A stretch of 64,000 bases of DNA from Flavobacterium pectinovorum (GCF_900142715.1 NZ_FRBX01000002.1:186001-250000), one strand, 5' to 3'. Positions 26,420 to 35,848 are shown, numbered from the stretch's first letter. Translations and numbers: made by a program. The notes: generated by a model not told the origin, from the letters alone.

Positions 26420-27925
26420 ATGTCAAAGCAAGTTCGTGTGCGTTTTGCACCAAGTCCGACTGGACCATTACATATTGGCGGAGTACGTACTGCCCTATTT
26501 AATTATTTATTTGCCAAAAAAAACAATGGTGTTTTTTATCTAAGAATTGAAGATACAGATCAAACCCGTTTCGTTCCAGGTGCCGAAGCTTATATTATGG
26601 AAGCATTGGAATGGTTGGGAATTGCTCCTGAAGAAACCGTTGGCAAGAATGAAAAATTTGGTCCGTACAGACAAAGCGATCGTAAAGATTTATACCAAAC
26701 TTATGCAGATCAGCTGATCAATTCTGGTTGGGCATATTATGCTTTTGATACTCCAGAAGCACTTGATGCTTTAAGAAAAGAACAAGAAGCTGAAGGAAAA
26801 ACATTTATTTACAATCATACTATTCGCGAAAAGTTGGATACTTCTCTAGTACTTTCTGCTGATAAAGTTTCTAAAAGAATTGCAAATGGAGAACATTATG
26901 TGATTCGTTTTAAAACTCCGGTTCATGAAACTTTACACTTAAAAGATATTATTCGTGGTGATGTAAAATTTGAAACAAGTTTACTTGACGATAAAGTTTT
27001 ATTTAAAAGTGACGGAATGCCTACGTATCATTTAGCCAATATTGTTGATGATCATTTGATGGAAACTTCACATGTAATTCGTGGTGAAGAATGGTTACCA
27101 TCTATGCCACTTCACGTTTTATTATACAAAGCTTTTGGTTGGGATGCTCCGGAATTTGCACATTTACCTTTGATTTTAAAACCGGTTGGAAACGGAAAAT
27201 TATCTAAAAGAGATGGTGATAAATTAGGTTTCCCAGTGTTCCCATTAGAATGGAAAACAGAAGAAGGTGTTTCATCTGGTTACAGAGAAAACGGATTTTT
27301 CCCTGAAGCGGTTATAAACTTCCTTGCTTTATTAGGTTGGAATGACGGAACGGATAAAGAATTATTTTCATTAGAAGAACTTGTAGAGTCTTTTGACTTA
27401 AACAGAGTTCATAAATCGGGAGCTAAATTTGATCCGGAGAAAAACAAATGGTTCAATCACCAATATCTAATCAAACAAAATGATGCTGATTTAGCGAAAA
27501 GCTTCTCTTCTATTTTGGTTGAAAAAGGTGTTGATATTTCGAAATATGACGTTACAAGAATTGTTTCTTTGATTAAAGAAAGAGCACATTTTGTTTCTGA
27601 ATTTTGGGATTTGACTGATTTCTTTTTCCAGGCACCAACATCTTACGATGAAAAAGCAAGTAAAAACTGGAAAGAAGAAACCCCGGCTTTAATGCAGGAA
27701 TTGATTTCGACTCTTGAATATATTGACGGTTTTGATTCGGCAAACATCGAAGCAATCGTAAAAGACTGGTTAACTAAAAACGAAATTGGAATGGGTAAAG
27801 TTATGCAGCCATTCCGTTTGAGTTTGGTTGGAGCTTTGAAAGGTCCTCACCTATTTGACATTGTTGAAATCATCGGAAAGGAAGAAACTATTTCGAGAAT
27901 TCAAAAAGCGATTGCAACTTTATAA
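26420..27925 (+). CDS. gltX: Glutamyl-tRNA synthetase
   Basis: 501 residues. RFAPSPTGPLHIGGVRTALF (HIGH motif, residues 8-27) and GKLSKRDGDKLG (KMSKS equivalent, near 258) are intact, and the C-terminal anticodon-binding helical domain is complete. It charges tRNA-Glu. With a separate glnS in this window, it is likely discriminating and no GatCAB route is needed for Gln. It is transcribed divergently from the DUF4175-ybeY operon. Confidence 0.97.
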   Translation: MSKQVRVRFAPSPTGPLHIGGVRTALFNYLFAKKNNGVFYLRIEDTDQTRFVPGAEAYIMEALEWLGIAPEETVGKNEKFGPYRQSDRKDLYQTYADQLINSGWAYYAFDTPEALDALRKEQEAEGKTFIYNHTIREKLDTSLVLSADKVSKRIANGEHYVIRFKTPVHETLHLKDIIRGDVKFETSLLDDKVLFKSDGMPTYHLANIVDDHLMETSHVIRGEEWLPSMPLHVLLYKAFGWDAPEFAHLPLILKPVGNGKLSKRDGDKLGFPVFPLEWKTEEGVSSGYRENGFFPEAVINFLALLGWNDGTDKELFSLEELVESFDLNRVHKSGAKFDPEKNKWFNHQYLIKQNDADLAKSFSSILVEKGVDISKYDVTRIVSLIKERAHFVSEFWDLTDFFFQAPTSYDEKASKNWKEETPALMQELISTLEYIDGFDSANIEAIVKDWLTKNEIGMGKVMQPFRLSLVGALKGPHLFDIVEIIGKEETISRIQKAIATL

Positions 27926-27929
27926 AAAC

Positions 27930-27959
27930 AAAAAAGCTCCCAAATTGGGAGCTTTTTTT
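27930..27959. terminator. Bidirectional terminator after gltX
   Basis: AAAAAAGCTCCCAA and TTGGGAGCTTTTTT pair almost without a loop. The T-run overlaps the stop codon of the convergent gene at 27958. Confidence 0.88.
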
Positions 27960-29469
27960 AGTCCTTAAACAAAAGGATTTTATAATTTTCTTTATTATCC
28001 GTTTGAACTAACCAAATTCCCTGATCAGAAATTACACTTTCATAATATAATTTCTTACCTTCTTTTGATACACTTTTCAAATAACTCATAACGTTTGGAT
28101 TTAAAATCATAGCGACAAAAGTCATTTGAGAAAAAACCTTATTTTTAAATTCATCACTTACATAACTATTGTTTACAAAAGCTTTACTTTTCAAATTACT
28201 TGTATTGTTATTGTATTCTATAAAATTGATTTTTGAAATAGATCCGGTCGATTTATCAACAGTTGTAGAATATGAAAACTCAGTAAAATCATTAACTGAA
28301 ACTGAAAAACTCAAATTTTTATTATACTCCAATAAATTCACCTGAAGTCTAGAGGTCGTATTTATTTTTTCAAAAAAATCTTTTCCATCAATCTTATTAA
28401 CAGATTCCCATAGTTTTGTTCCGTTTTTATCAAACTTAAACACATAAAATCCTCTAGGATAAACTCCACCATTAATTTCTTTTGGTGCTTTTTCACTATA
28501 AATTCCATAGACATAAATATCCTCAGTTGTTCTATCTATGAAATAATGATTTACAGACATTGTACCTAGAGTAACTCTAACTATAGCAAAAGGATAACTT
28601 GGGTTTGCTGGAGTAGTATTAAAATCTTTAGGTCCTCCATAATTGTCTGAAGTAACAAAAAATTTATCACTAAGCTTTAAAATAAGAGGTAATTCCTTTA
28701 CCTTTTTTCCTTCAAAATCATAAGTCGTTTTATACAATATTGAAGTTTGAAAATCAGCTGAAACAGATTTTGTAATAATATCAAAATTTTCGTTTCCATT
28801 CAGTTTAGCACTAAAAGAAGTTTTAAGATCAGCTTTTGCATACGCATCACCTTTTAGTAAAGCTAAGTCAGGTTTATCAATCTTAATTCTCTTCCTCAAT
28901 TTACTTTTAATTTCTATTGTTTCAAGATATATATCATCTTTCTCGAAGTCAATCTTTTCTTTTTGTTTCTGATTAGTAAATCCAAAATCATAAACATCAT
29001 TAAATGAAGCATTAAAAAAATCATTTGGCCATCTATTAGTAACATTATTCAAAACATGGTAATAATCAAAACGCCCAAAGAAATTAGAATTTAAATCTTC
29101 AAGTACATCATGATTAACAGGGAAAACATTTTTATCCTGAAAAAATTTATAATTAGCCTGCATAAATTTTGTAGCATCATATGCTTTATAAGTGTTCTCA
29201 GTTACGGAAAATGTTGGGCTAACTAATTTTTCGTTTTCAAATAGAGTTGTTTTTTTTCCATCTACATCAAAACTTAAAGCGTTTGTAGTGATGTAAGAAA
29301 GTGTCATAGTAATTCCAAAACCTTTATACACAACAAATTTCTTTGAATTTGGAAGGTATTCAAAAGTAATAGGTTCATTTTTGTCTTCAAATTTTTCCTC
29401 AACTATAACAGTTTGGGCAGATAAATAAACAGAAGTAAATAAGACAATACTAAGTAGTATTCTTTTCAT
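27958..29469 (-). CDS. Secreted protein of unknown function, 503 residues
   Basis: The start MKRILLSIVLFTSVYLSAQ (29469) gives a textbook signal peptide; an ATG at 29532 would bury it behind 21 residues. The mature protein is mixed alpha/beta, rich in Lys, Asp and Phe (such as KFVVYKGFGITMTLSYITTN and GGVYPRGFYVFKFDKNGTKLW), the latter reminiscent of propeller-like outer-membrane-associated proteins. No family or catalytic motif recognised. A TACATTTG box lies upstream on the minus strand (29506-29499). Convergent with gltX, sharing its terminator. Confidence 0.7.
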   Translation of the reverse strand: MKRILLSIVLFTSVYLSAQTVIVEEKFEDKNEPITFEYLPNSKKFVVYKGFGITMTLSYITTNALSFDVDGKKTTLFENEKLVSPTFSVTENTYKAYDATKFMQANYKFFQDKNVFPVNHDVLEDLNSNFFGRFDYYHVLNNVTNRWPNDFFNASFNDVYDFGFTNQKQKEKIDFEKDDIYLETIEIKSKLRKRIKIDKPDLALLKGDAYAKADLKTSFSAKLNGNENFDIITKSVSADFQTSILYKTTYDFEGKKVKELPLILKLSDKFFVTSDNYGGPKDFNTTPANPSYPFAIVRVTLGTMSVNHYFIDRTTEDIYVYGIYSEKAPKEINGGVYPRGFYVFKFDKNGTKLWESVNKIDGKDFFEKINTTSRLQVNLLEYNKNLSFSVSVNDFTEFSYSTTVDKSTGSISKINFIEYNNNTSNLKSKAFVNNSYVSDEFKNKVFSQMTFVAMILNPNVMSYLKSVSKEGKKLYYESVISDQGIWLVQTDNKENYKILLFKD

Positions 29470-29612
29470 AAATTTTGTTTTTGGTTTAAAATTTGAACCA
29501 AATGTAGAATAAAATTTAACAAAGAAAATCATGTAAAGAAATTAATAAGTACTCAATCTCATTATATTATTCGTATTTTTAAAAAATTAATAAAATCTAA
29601 ATTAATATCACC

Positions 29613-30596
29613 ATGAACACAGCTTTAATTATCCTTTTAGTATTTGGATTCTTCATTTTTATGTCTTCATTTTTTACCGTAAAACAACAATCATCTGTTG
29701 TAATCGAAAGATTTGGTAAATTTTTAAGCGTAAGAAATTCAGGTTTACAACTAAAAATTCCGATCGTCGACAGAATCGCAGGACGTGTAAATTTGAAGAT
29801 TCAACAGTTAGATGTTATCATCGAAACCAAAACCAAAGACAACGTTTTTATCAAAATGAAAGTTTCGGTTCAGTTTAAAGTTATCCAGGAAAAAGTATAC
29901 GATGCTTTTTATAAACTGGAATATCCACACGATCAAATTACCGCTTATGTATTTGATGTGGTTCGTGCCGAAGTTCCAAAACTAAAATTGGATGATGTTT
30001 TTGAAAGAAAAGATGATATTGCAATTGCAGTAAAAAGAGAATTGAACGAGGCCATGACTACTTATGGTTATGATATTATCAATACTTTGGTTACTGATAT
30101 TGATCCGGATATTCAGGTAAAAAATGCCATGAACAGAATTAATGCTGCCGACAGAGAAAAAACGGCTGCAGAATTTGAAGCTGAAAGTTCAAGAATTAGA
30201 ATCGTTGCAAAAGCAAAAGCTGAAGCCGAAAGTAAACGTTTACAAGGTCAAGGTATTGCAGATCAACGTCGTGAAATTGCAAGAGGTCTTGTAGAAAGTG
30301 TTGAAGTTTTGAATAATGTTGGAATCAATTCTCAGGAAGCTTCTGCCTTAATTGTAGTAACTCAACATTATGATACTTTGCAGGCAATTGGTGCCGATGC
30401 AAATTCTAATTTAATCTTGTTACCAAATTCTCCACAAGCAGGAAGTGACATGTTAAATAATATGGTTGCATCATTTACAGCTTCAAACCAAGTTGGTGAA
30501 ATGATGAAAAAGAACAATAAAAAAGTAGAAAAACCAAAACCTATTCAACCACAATCTGGTTATGAAGATGACATTCAACCAGATGTACAACAATAA
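29613..30596 (+). CDS. SPFH/Band 7 (stomatin-like) membrane protein
   Basis: 327 residues. One N-terminal membrane helix (residues 3-21) precedes the band-7 domain (about 25-195): FFTVKQQSSVVIERFGKFLS, YDAFYKLEYPHDQITAYVFD and GYDIINTLVTDIDPDIQV. A coiled coil rich in Ala/Glu/Lys (about 185-225) and a C-terminal region with Pro/Lys/Gln follow. These proteins form ring-like membrane assemblies and organise microdomains or modulate FtsH-type proteases. It lacks an adjacent NfeD partner gene. Single gene with its own terminator. Confidence 0.9.
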   Translation: MNTALIILLVFGFFIFMSSFFTVKQQSSVVIERFGKFLSVRNSGLQLKIPIVDRIAGRVNLKIQQLDVIIETKTKDNVFIKMKVSVQFKVIQEKVYDAFYKLEYPHDQITAYVFDVVRAEVPKLKLDDVFERKDDIAIAVKRELNEAMTTYGYDIINTLVTDIDPDIQVKNAMNRINAADREKTAAEFEAESSRIRIVAKAKAEAESKRLQGQGIADQRREIARGLVESVEVLNNVGINSQEASALIVVTQHYDTLQAIGADANSNLILLPNSPQAGSDMLNNMVASFTASNQVGEMMKKNNKKVEKPKPIQPQSGYEDDIQPDVQQ

Positions 30597-30602
30597 ATAA
30601 AA

Positions 30603-30632
30603 TGAAAAAGAGGCTTAATGGCCTCTTTTTTT
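30603..30632. terminator. Bidirectional terminator after the SPFH gene
   Basis: AAAAAGAGGC and GCCTCTTTTT (loop TTAATG) with a T-run. It overlaps the end of the convergent DUF6327-like gene. Confidence 0.8.
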
Positions 30633-30869
30633 ATTTATAAACCAATTGAAAACAAATGGTAAAATTGATTGTAAAATTTTTGGATAGGATTCTGAAAAGT
30701 AATCTGTATATGAAGAAACAAATCCATTTACGATTTTTTGTGGTGTAATGCCTTCTTTAGTTTTCTGAAAACTTAAAACTAATTTCTGATAATTTATATC
30801 TTTTTCTAATTTCAGAATTACTAAATCTCTGTCGATTTCAGCATAAGATGAGTATTTTTTCTTTTCCAT
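30615..30869 (-). CDS. Small DUF6327-like protein of an envelope-stress cluster
   Basis: 84 residues, MEKKKYSSYAEIDRDLVILK then a basic helical middle and a hydrophobic C-terminal segment (SILPFVFNWFINKKRGH). The opening KKYSSYAEIDRDL is typical of a small flavobacterial family I know as DUF6327, coded beside YtxH and holin-like genes. Function unknown; the hydrophobic tail suggests membrane association. It starts 5 bp after the holin-like gene ends. Confidence 0.68.
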   Translation of the reverse strand: MEKKKYSSYAEIDRDLVILKLEKDINYQKLVLSFQKTKEGITPQKIVNGFVSSYTDYFSESYPKILQSILPFVFNWFINKKRGH

Positions 30870-30874
30870 ATTTC

Positions 30875-31225
30875 TTAATCGTTAAAAAATATTTCTGAAA
30901 ATTTCTCTAAAATCGGTCCTTCGACAATCTTATCTTTTATAAGAAAAAGTAATATTGTAAACAAAAGATAGATCCCTCCTACTGCTAAAAATCCAAGAGC
31001 ATTACTTCCAAATAAATCTCCAAAAGCATAAGCTGCCGCAAAAGATCCAAAAAATAGAACCATAGTAAAACACAATAAAATCAAAGTAAACTTTAAAATT
31101 AAAGTTGTCAACTTCATTGCAACCTTAAAACCCCAAAGCTTATAATAAGCCAAATGACTGTCAATATAAACTTTAGTCTGATCCTGAATTTTTTCTGTGT
31201 TTTCTTTTAACTCTTCAAAAGCCAT
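30875..31225 (-). CDS. Phage-holin-like / DUF1469-type membrane protein
   Basis: 116 residues from MAFEELKENTEKIQDQTKVY (an ATG at 31255 adds ten residues with no support). A helical N-terminus (to about 45) precedes two membrane segments (about 45-70 and 80-102, ALGFLAVGGIYLLFTILLFL). This is the layout of the Actinobacteria/Proteobacteria holin-X or DUF1469 superfamily found in stress-response clusters with YtxH and YqjD-like proteins. It probably forms an operon with the DUF6327-like gene. A terminator separates it from ytxH upstream. Confidence 0.72.
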   Translation of the reverse strand: MAFEELKENTEKIQDQTKVYIDSHLAYYKLWGFKVAMKLTTLILKFTLILLCFTMVLFFGSFAAAYAFGDLFGSNALGFLAVGGIYLLFTILLFLIKDKIVEGPILEKFSEIFFND

Positions 31226-31247
31226 ATTTAATTTTTTAAAATAAAAA

Positions 31248-31290
31248 AAGCACAAAACTTACCTATAAAAATAAGTAAAGTTATGTGCTT
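31248..31290 (-). terminator. Terminator or attenuator after the YtxH gene
   Basis: On the minus strand AAGCACATAACTTTACT pairs with GTAAGTTTTGTGCTT (one bulge, one mismatch), followed by TTTTTTTATTTT. It lies between the YtxH gene and the holin-like gene, so readthrough may set their ratio. Confidence 0.7.
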
Positions 31291-31302
31291 CTTGTATCGA
31301 TT

Positions 31303-31629
31303 TTATTTTTGAAGTTTAGCGTTTTGAGCTTTCAAATCAGCCAACTTAGATTCTAAAAAGGTGATAACTTCTTCAGTTTTATGGCTTACATTCGATAGCA
31401 ACTCATCTAAAGTTCCGTCAAGATTTTGTGTTGCCCCAGCAAATTTTTCACGAAGAACATCAGAAGTAGCTCCTAATGAATCTTTTATATTGCCTTTTGC
31501 ATCATCAAAACCTTCCTTAAGTTTTGCTCTTGTATTCGAACCTTTATCCGGAGCCAATAAAATTCCGATTGCTGCCCCTACTGCAGCACCAGCTAAAATA
31601 GCCGCAATTGTATTTGAATTATTTGACAT
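31303..31629 (-). CDS. YtxH domain stress protein
   Basis: 108 residues. An N-terminal Ala/Gly-rich membrane segment (IAAILAGAAVGAAIGILLAP, residues 8-27) is followed by the YtxH signature DKGSNTRAKLKEGFDDAKGN and an amphipathic helical tail (to 108). YtxH-family proteins are membrane-anchored general-stress proteins of unclear action. With the holin-like and DUF6327-like genes downstream it forms a cluster often induced by envelope or osmotic stress; that role is inferred from the family. Confidence 0.85.
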   Translation of the reverse strand: MSNNSNTIAAILAGAAVGAAIGILLAPDKGSNTRAKLKEGFDDAKGNIKDSLGATSDVLREKFAGATQNLDGTLDELLSNVSHKTEEVITFLESKLADLKAQNAKLQK

Positions 31630-31720
31630 AATATTAAAATTTAAATGAATACTAAAGATACAGTATTTTTGAAAGATAAATAATTGATTAAAAAATATTT
31701 ACCAATAATTAACAATAAAA

Positions 31721-32197
31721 TTAATACACATAAGCCACAGCTTCGTATTTACCATCTTTTTCAATAATACTTACAAAAGGATAACCATTTGATGCTGACT
31801 TAGTTTTGATTCTCATAGCAGTATGATTTTTATTAGCCATTGGCGGTTCTCCTTTTGTCTTTGTCGAGACTCCGGTAAAATTAGCCGCTTGTTTTAATCC
31901 AATTGTTTTTTCCTGAGACAAAACAGTTACCATTGAATAATCTGATTTTGAATCTACTATAACTTTATCAGATATTTTTTGAGTTTGATTTGTTTGTTTA
32001 TTGGTAATTTGTGAAACAGCATATTTACTAATTTTGTGTTCTTCTGCACTTCCGTTAAAAGAATAATAAATTAAACCATTTTCGTTTTTAATAAAGTTTA
32101 CATCCAATTGTTCACCATTGTGTTTTGTAATTTGATGAGTTTGAGAAATTGCAATGTTTGCAAATAAAATAGCTAGTGTAAAAAATAAATTTTTCAT
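31721..32197 (-). CDS. Secreted protein of unknown function, 158 residues
   Basis: Signal peptide MKNLFFTLAILFANIAISQ, then a beta-rich domain with ITKHNGEQLDVNFIKNENGL, which resembles the start of small secreted flavobacterial proteins that respond to stress. A second part ends FVSIIEKDGKYEAVAYVY. I recognise no active site. It is on the same strand as the YtxH cluster but separated by 91 bp and may be independent. The 905 bp gap upstream contains a diverged direct repeat and no gene. Confidence 0.65.
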   Translation of the reverse strand: MKNLFFTLAILFANIAISQTHQITKHNGEQLDVNFIKNENGLIYYSFNGSAEEHKISKYAVSQITNKQTNQTQKISDKVIVDSKSDYSMVTVLSQEKTIGLKQAANFTGVSTKTKGEPPMANKNHTAMRIKTKSASNGYPFVSIIEKDGKYEAVAYVY

Positions 32198-32517
32198 GAT
32201 AATTAAATTTAAGGATTAAAAAATTTCTTAGTTCAAATGAAAATCAAAATTTAAATAAACCACAAAACTAATTTCATGAAATTTGAAAATTATGCAATGC
32301 AATTGAAAAATACTTATTTAAACATTGAAGTATTATCAAAACAAAATCATAATTAGAAATTGACCATAAAACCAATTTTCAGAATTCAGACTTAGAATAA
32401 ATTCTAAAACAAAAAATTATATTTTTAAAATTTTAGAATAACTCAATTTCGATTCTTAAAGTGTCATTTTTAAAATTATAAAATTTCAGATTTGACCTTT
32501 GGATAAAAATACCAACT

Positions 32518-33008
32518 TTATAAACAATTGTATGTTAATAACCCGTTAAACTGATAAAAATAACAGTGAAAATTAAAATAAAGGTCAATAATAAACAATA
32601 ATTCAAAAAATGAATAATATATCGGCTAGTGCAAAAAAATAGCTTAAAATTAATTTATGAAGGTCACTTTTAATCTACATAAACTATTAATTATAATATT
32701 TAAATAGATAAAATAAATAATAAACATAAGTTACCAAAATATCAAAGTCAATCAATTAAATTGATTTATACAAAAAATTATAAATTTGGATTTTATGAAA
32801 TTTTAAAAGCAAAATTCAATCAATTTTAAGTAAAAATTACATGATTAGTACTTATAAACAATTCACTGTTAATAACCTGTCAAGTAGCATGAAATAAGGG
32901 GATAAACTTAAAATAAAGCGTTTTAAACTACTAACTTTTAAAAGATGATAATTGAGATGAAAGAATTAAAAAAATAGCTTAAAATTAATTTATAAAAGCC
33001 ATTTTTAA
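32518..33008. repeat. Two diverged direct repeats (about 157 bp each) in a 905 bp gene-free gap
   Basis: Copy A (32518-32673) and copy B (32851-33008) share, in order, TTATAAACAATT, GTTAATAACC(C/T)GT, AAAATAAAG and AAAAAAATAGCTTAAAATTA through CA(C/T)TTTTAAT, with unrelated spacers. Each has TGTTAATAACC, close to variant DnaA boxes. I see no ORF or strong hairpin apart from the glnS terminator at the right end. Confidence 0.55.
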
Positions 33009-33057
33009 TATAAAATATTTATTAGTTTTTAGTTTTTGATAGAAAACATAAATAATA

Positions 33058-33085
33058 AAAAAAGCGCTTATATAAAGCGCTTTTT
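33058..33085 (-). terminator. Terminator of glnS
   Basis: AAAAAGCGCTT and AAGCGCTTTTT around ATATA; T-rich on the minus strand. It lies about 20 bp past the glnS stop codon. Confidence 0.8.
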
Positions 33086-33102
33086 AATAGATTCTAATTA
33101 TA

Positions 33103-35220
33103 TTATTTTTTTACCATTTCGGCAAGAATTTCAATTTCTCTTTCCGAAGCATTTTTTGGAGGATTTGAATATAATTTCAAAATTTCATCATCAAATTGAT
33201 TTTTGAAATTTACTTCCTCAATATCTCTTAAATTTAAAAGTGCTTTTGATCGAACGTAAGTCGATTCACTTCTTAGAGACATCGTATATAATTTTTTAAT
33301 ATCGTCTTCTTCAAAATCTGTAGATTTCCAATTAGAATATTTCAAAAGAAATTGAGAAAATAACAACGAAGCTTTATTGTTGTTAATATTCTTCTTTAAT
33401 GAATTTTGCAATAATGAAAAACTCGAAACATTTTTGATGCTCTCCCCTATTGCACTTTCAATTGCAATACGTTCTGGTTTAGATTCTACTTTGAAATATT
33501 TATTGATTTCTTTTAAAGAATTATTGATGCTGTTTTCTTCTTTTTTACCTTTTTCTTCCCAGGCATCTTTCAATCCAACAGTTTTGTTAAATACTAATTT
33601 TGAAGGAGTTGAGTCTTTATCAACAGTAAAATATCCCAAACGTTGAAACTGAAATTTATCCTCGTTTTGAGCCGTTGCCAAACTTGGTTCAACAAATCCT
33701 TTGATGATTTCCAATGAATTTGGATTTACAAAATCTAAGAAATTTTTCTCTTTATAACTGTCCGGTGCTTCATCTGTAAACAAACGATCGTACATACGAA
33801 CTTCTGCTTCAATAGCATGAGAAATTGAAACCCAATGCAAGGTTCCGGATACTTTTCTTTGACTTGCTTCTGTTCCGCTTCCGCTTAAAGAATCGGTATC
33901 GTAAGTAACGTGAATTTCTGTAATATTTCCTTCAGAATCTTTTACAACACTTTCACCTTTAATAATATAAGCATTTTTAAGACGTACTTCTTTACCTAAA
34001 GTCAAACGGAAAAACTTCGCCGGAGCTTCTTCCAGAAAGTCTTCTCTTTCAATGTATAATTCACGAGAAAAAGGTACTTTTCTAAAACCTGCGTTTTCAT
34101 CTTCCTGATTATTTTCGGCTTCTAACCACTCTTCTTTTCCTTCAGGATAATTTGTAATGACCAATTTTACAGGATCTAAAACAGCCATTACACGAGGTGC
34201 AATTTTGTTTAAATCTTCACGAATACAAAATTCTAAAACCGATACATTTATCAAATTATCACGTTTTGCAATACCAATTGTGTTGGCAAAATTCCGTAAA
34301 GATGCAGCGGTATAACCACGTCTTCTTAACCCTGAAATTGTTGACATTCTAGGATCATCCCAACCGTTAACATGCTTTTCCTTAACTAGTTGCTGTAATT
34401 TTCTTTTACTAACAACAGTATGTGAAAGGTTACGTCTTGCAAATTCTCTTTGCTTTGGACGAATCTGATTTTCATCAATAATCTGGTCTAAAAACCAATC
34501 GTATAATTCACGGTGAGGCAAAAATTCAAGTGTACAAAATGAGTGTGAGATTTCTTCTAAATAATCACTTTGCCCGTGTGCCCAATCGTACATTGGATAG
34601 ATTTTCCAATCGTCTCCTGTTCTATGATGATGTTTGTGTAAAATCCTGTACATGATAGGATCACGCATCAGCATATTGGTAGATTTCATGTCTATTTTTG
34701 CGCGAAGAATATGTGTTCCAGCCTCAAATTCACCATTTTTCATTCTTTCGAATAAATCTAAATTTTCTTCAACAGAACGATTTCTGTATGGACTATCAGT
34801 TCCAACAGTAGACGGAGTTCCTTTTTGAATTGCCATATCTTCAGAAGACTGACTATCAACATAGGCTTTATCCTTTTTAATTAATAAAACTGCCCAGTCA
34901 TACAATTGTTGAAAATAATCAGAGGCATAACGCTCTTCTGACCAGGAATACCCTAGCCATTCGACATCTTTTTTAATAGCATCGACAAATTCCTGTTCTT
35001 CTTTTTCCGGATTCGTATCGTCAAAACGTAAATTTACAGGTGACTGATAATCAAGTCCTAAACCAAAATTTAAAGCAATAGAACTTGCATGTCCAATATG
35101 CAAATAACCATTTGGTTCTGGTGGAAAACGAAAATGAAGTTTAGTTTTGGAAAGACCTGATTTCAAATCTTCCTCTATGATTTGTTCAATAAAATTGAGT
35201 GATTTCTCTTCTGATGCCAT
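33103..35220 (-). CDS. glnS: Glutaminyl-tRNA synthetase with C-terminal extension
   Basis: 705 residues. FRFPPEPNGYLHIGHA (HIGH motif, residues 30-45) and TVVSKRKLQQLV (KMSKS equivalent) mark class I GlnRS, followed by the two beta-barrel anticodon domains. Bacterial GlnRS is usually about 555 residues; here about 150 extra residues (from about 560) form a helical domain, as in Bacteroidota GlnRS, where it is called a YqeY-like fusion. It directly charges tRNA-Gln. A TATCTTTG box lies 20 nt upstream on the minus strand. Confidence 0.95.
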   Translation of the reverse strand: MASEEKSLNFIEQIIEEDLKSGLSKTKLHFRFPPEPNGYLHIGHASSIALNFGLGLDYQSPVNLRFDDTNPEKEEQEFVDAIKKDVEWLGYSWSEERYASDYFQQLYDWAVLLIKKDKAYVDSQSSEDMAIQKGTPSTVGTDSPYRNRSVEENLDLFERMKNGEFEAGTHILRAKIDMKSTNMLMRDPIMYRILHKHHHRTGDDWKIYPMYDWAHGQSDYLEEISHSFCTLEFLPHRELYDWFLDQIIDENQIRPKQREFARRNLSHTVVSKRKLQQLVKEKHVNGWDDPRMSTISGLRRRGYTAASLRNFANTIGIAKRDNLINVSVLEFCIREDLNKIAPRVMAVLDPVKLVITNYPEGKEEWLEAENNQEDENAGFRKVPFSRELYIEREDFLEEAPAKFFRLTLGKEVRLKNAYIIKGESVVKDSEGNITEIHVTYDTDSLSGSGTEASQRKVSGTLHWVSISHAIEAEVRMYDRLFTDEAPDSYKEKNFLDFVNPNSLEIIKGFVEPSLATAQNEDKFQFQRLGYFTVDKDSTPSKLVFNKTVGLKDAWEEKGKKEENSINNSLKEINKYFKVESKPERIAIESAIGESIKNVSSFSLLQNSLKKNINNNKASLLFSQFLLKYSNWKSTDFEEDDIKKLYTMSLRSESTYVRSKALLNLRDIEEVNFKNQFDDEILKLYSNPPKNASEREIEILAEMVKK

Positions 35221-35330
35221 TATTTTATAGTAATTTTAGCAAAGATAAAAAAATAGATGATAGATAGGGACTTAGTGTTCATAGACTTTGAATTAAATTT
35301 ATTAGTATTTTTGTATAAATATTAAGCGTT

Positions 35331-35549
35331 ATGAGACAATTAACTGTTACAATTCCAGACGATTTTTACGAAACTTTTATTAGTTTTTTTAAACATGTTC
35401 CTGATGTTTCTATTGATGAAAACACTGCGAATGAAATTCCGCTATGGCAACAGGAAATGGTTTTAGAACGATTGAAAAATGCTAAACCAGAAGATTATAT
35501 TAGCTGGGAAGAATCTAAAAAAAGACTCAACACTAAATGGAATAAATAA
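35331..35549 (+). CDS. Antitoxin of a type II toxin-antitoxin pair
   Basis: 72 residues. The N-terminus (MRQLTVTIPDDFYETFISFF) looks like a small ribbon-helix-helix-type DNA-binding segment. The rest (WQQEMVLERLKNAKPEDYISWEESKKRLNTKWNK) matches the Glu/Lys-rich toxin-neutralising tails common in RelB-like antitoxins. The toxin gene starts on the very next base. A TATTTTTG box lies 17 nt upstream. Probably autoregulatory by family analogy. Confidence 0.8.
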   Translation: MRQLTVTIPDDFYETFISFFKHVPDVSIDENTANEIPLWQQEMVLERLKNAKPEDYISWEESKKRLNTKWNK

Positions 35550-35843
35550 ATGTATGAAATAATTATTCTCATACGCGCTGAGCAAGAAGTAGATGAGACT
35601 GCTGAATATTACGAATCTTTATCAAATGGCTTGGGAACAAAATTCTTTAATGAATATCAAGATTATGTAGACACTTTAATAACATTTCCTTTTTTCGAGG
35701 AAAAATATAAAACAGTTCGTACATTACCATTAAGAAAATTTCCTTACACTATTCATTTTACAGTTGATGAGAACAAAAAAATAGTTTTCATTCTAGCGTT
35801 AACATCCAATTACCAAGATCCAAATATTACAAGAATAAAATAA
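35550..35843 (+). CDS. RelE/ParE-superfamily toxin
   Basis: 97 residues with the RelE/ParE layout: a basic start, EVDETAEYYESLSNGLGTKFFNEYQDYVDTL as two helices, then beta strands ending RTLPLRKFPYTIHFTVDENKKIVFILAL. The YxxFPYxIHF region is typical of ParE/RelE. ParE-type members poison gyrase and RelE-type cleave mRNA at the ribosome; which applies cannot be told here. It is directly adjacent to the antitoxin and inserted between glnS and folB-tRNA-Cys. Confidence 0.85.
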   Translation: MYEIIILIRAEQEVDETAEYYESLSNGLGTKFFNEYQDYVDTLITFPFFEEKYKTVRTLPLRKFPYTIHFTVDENKKIVFILALTSNYQDPNITRIK

Positions 35844-35848
35844 TAAAA

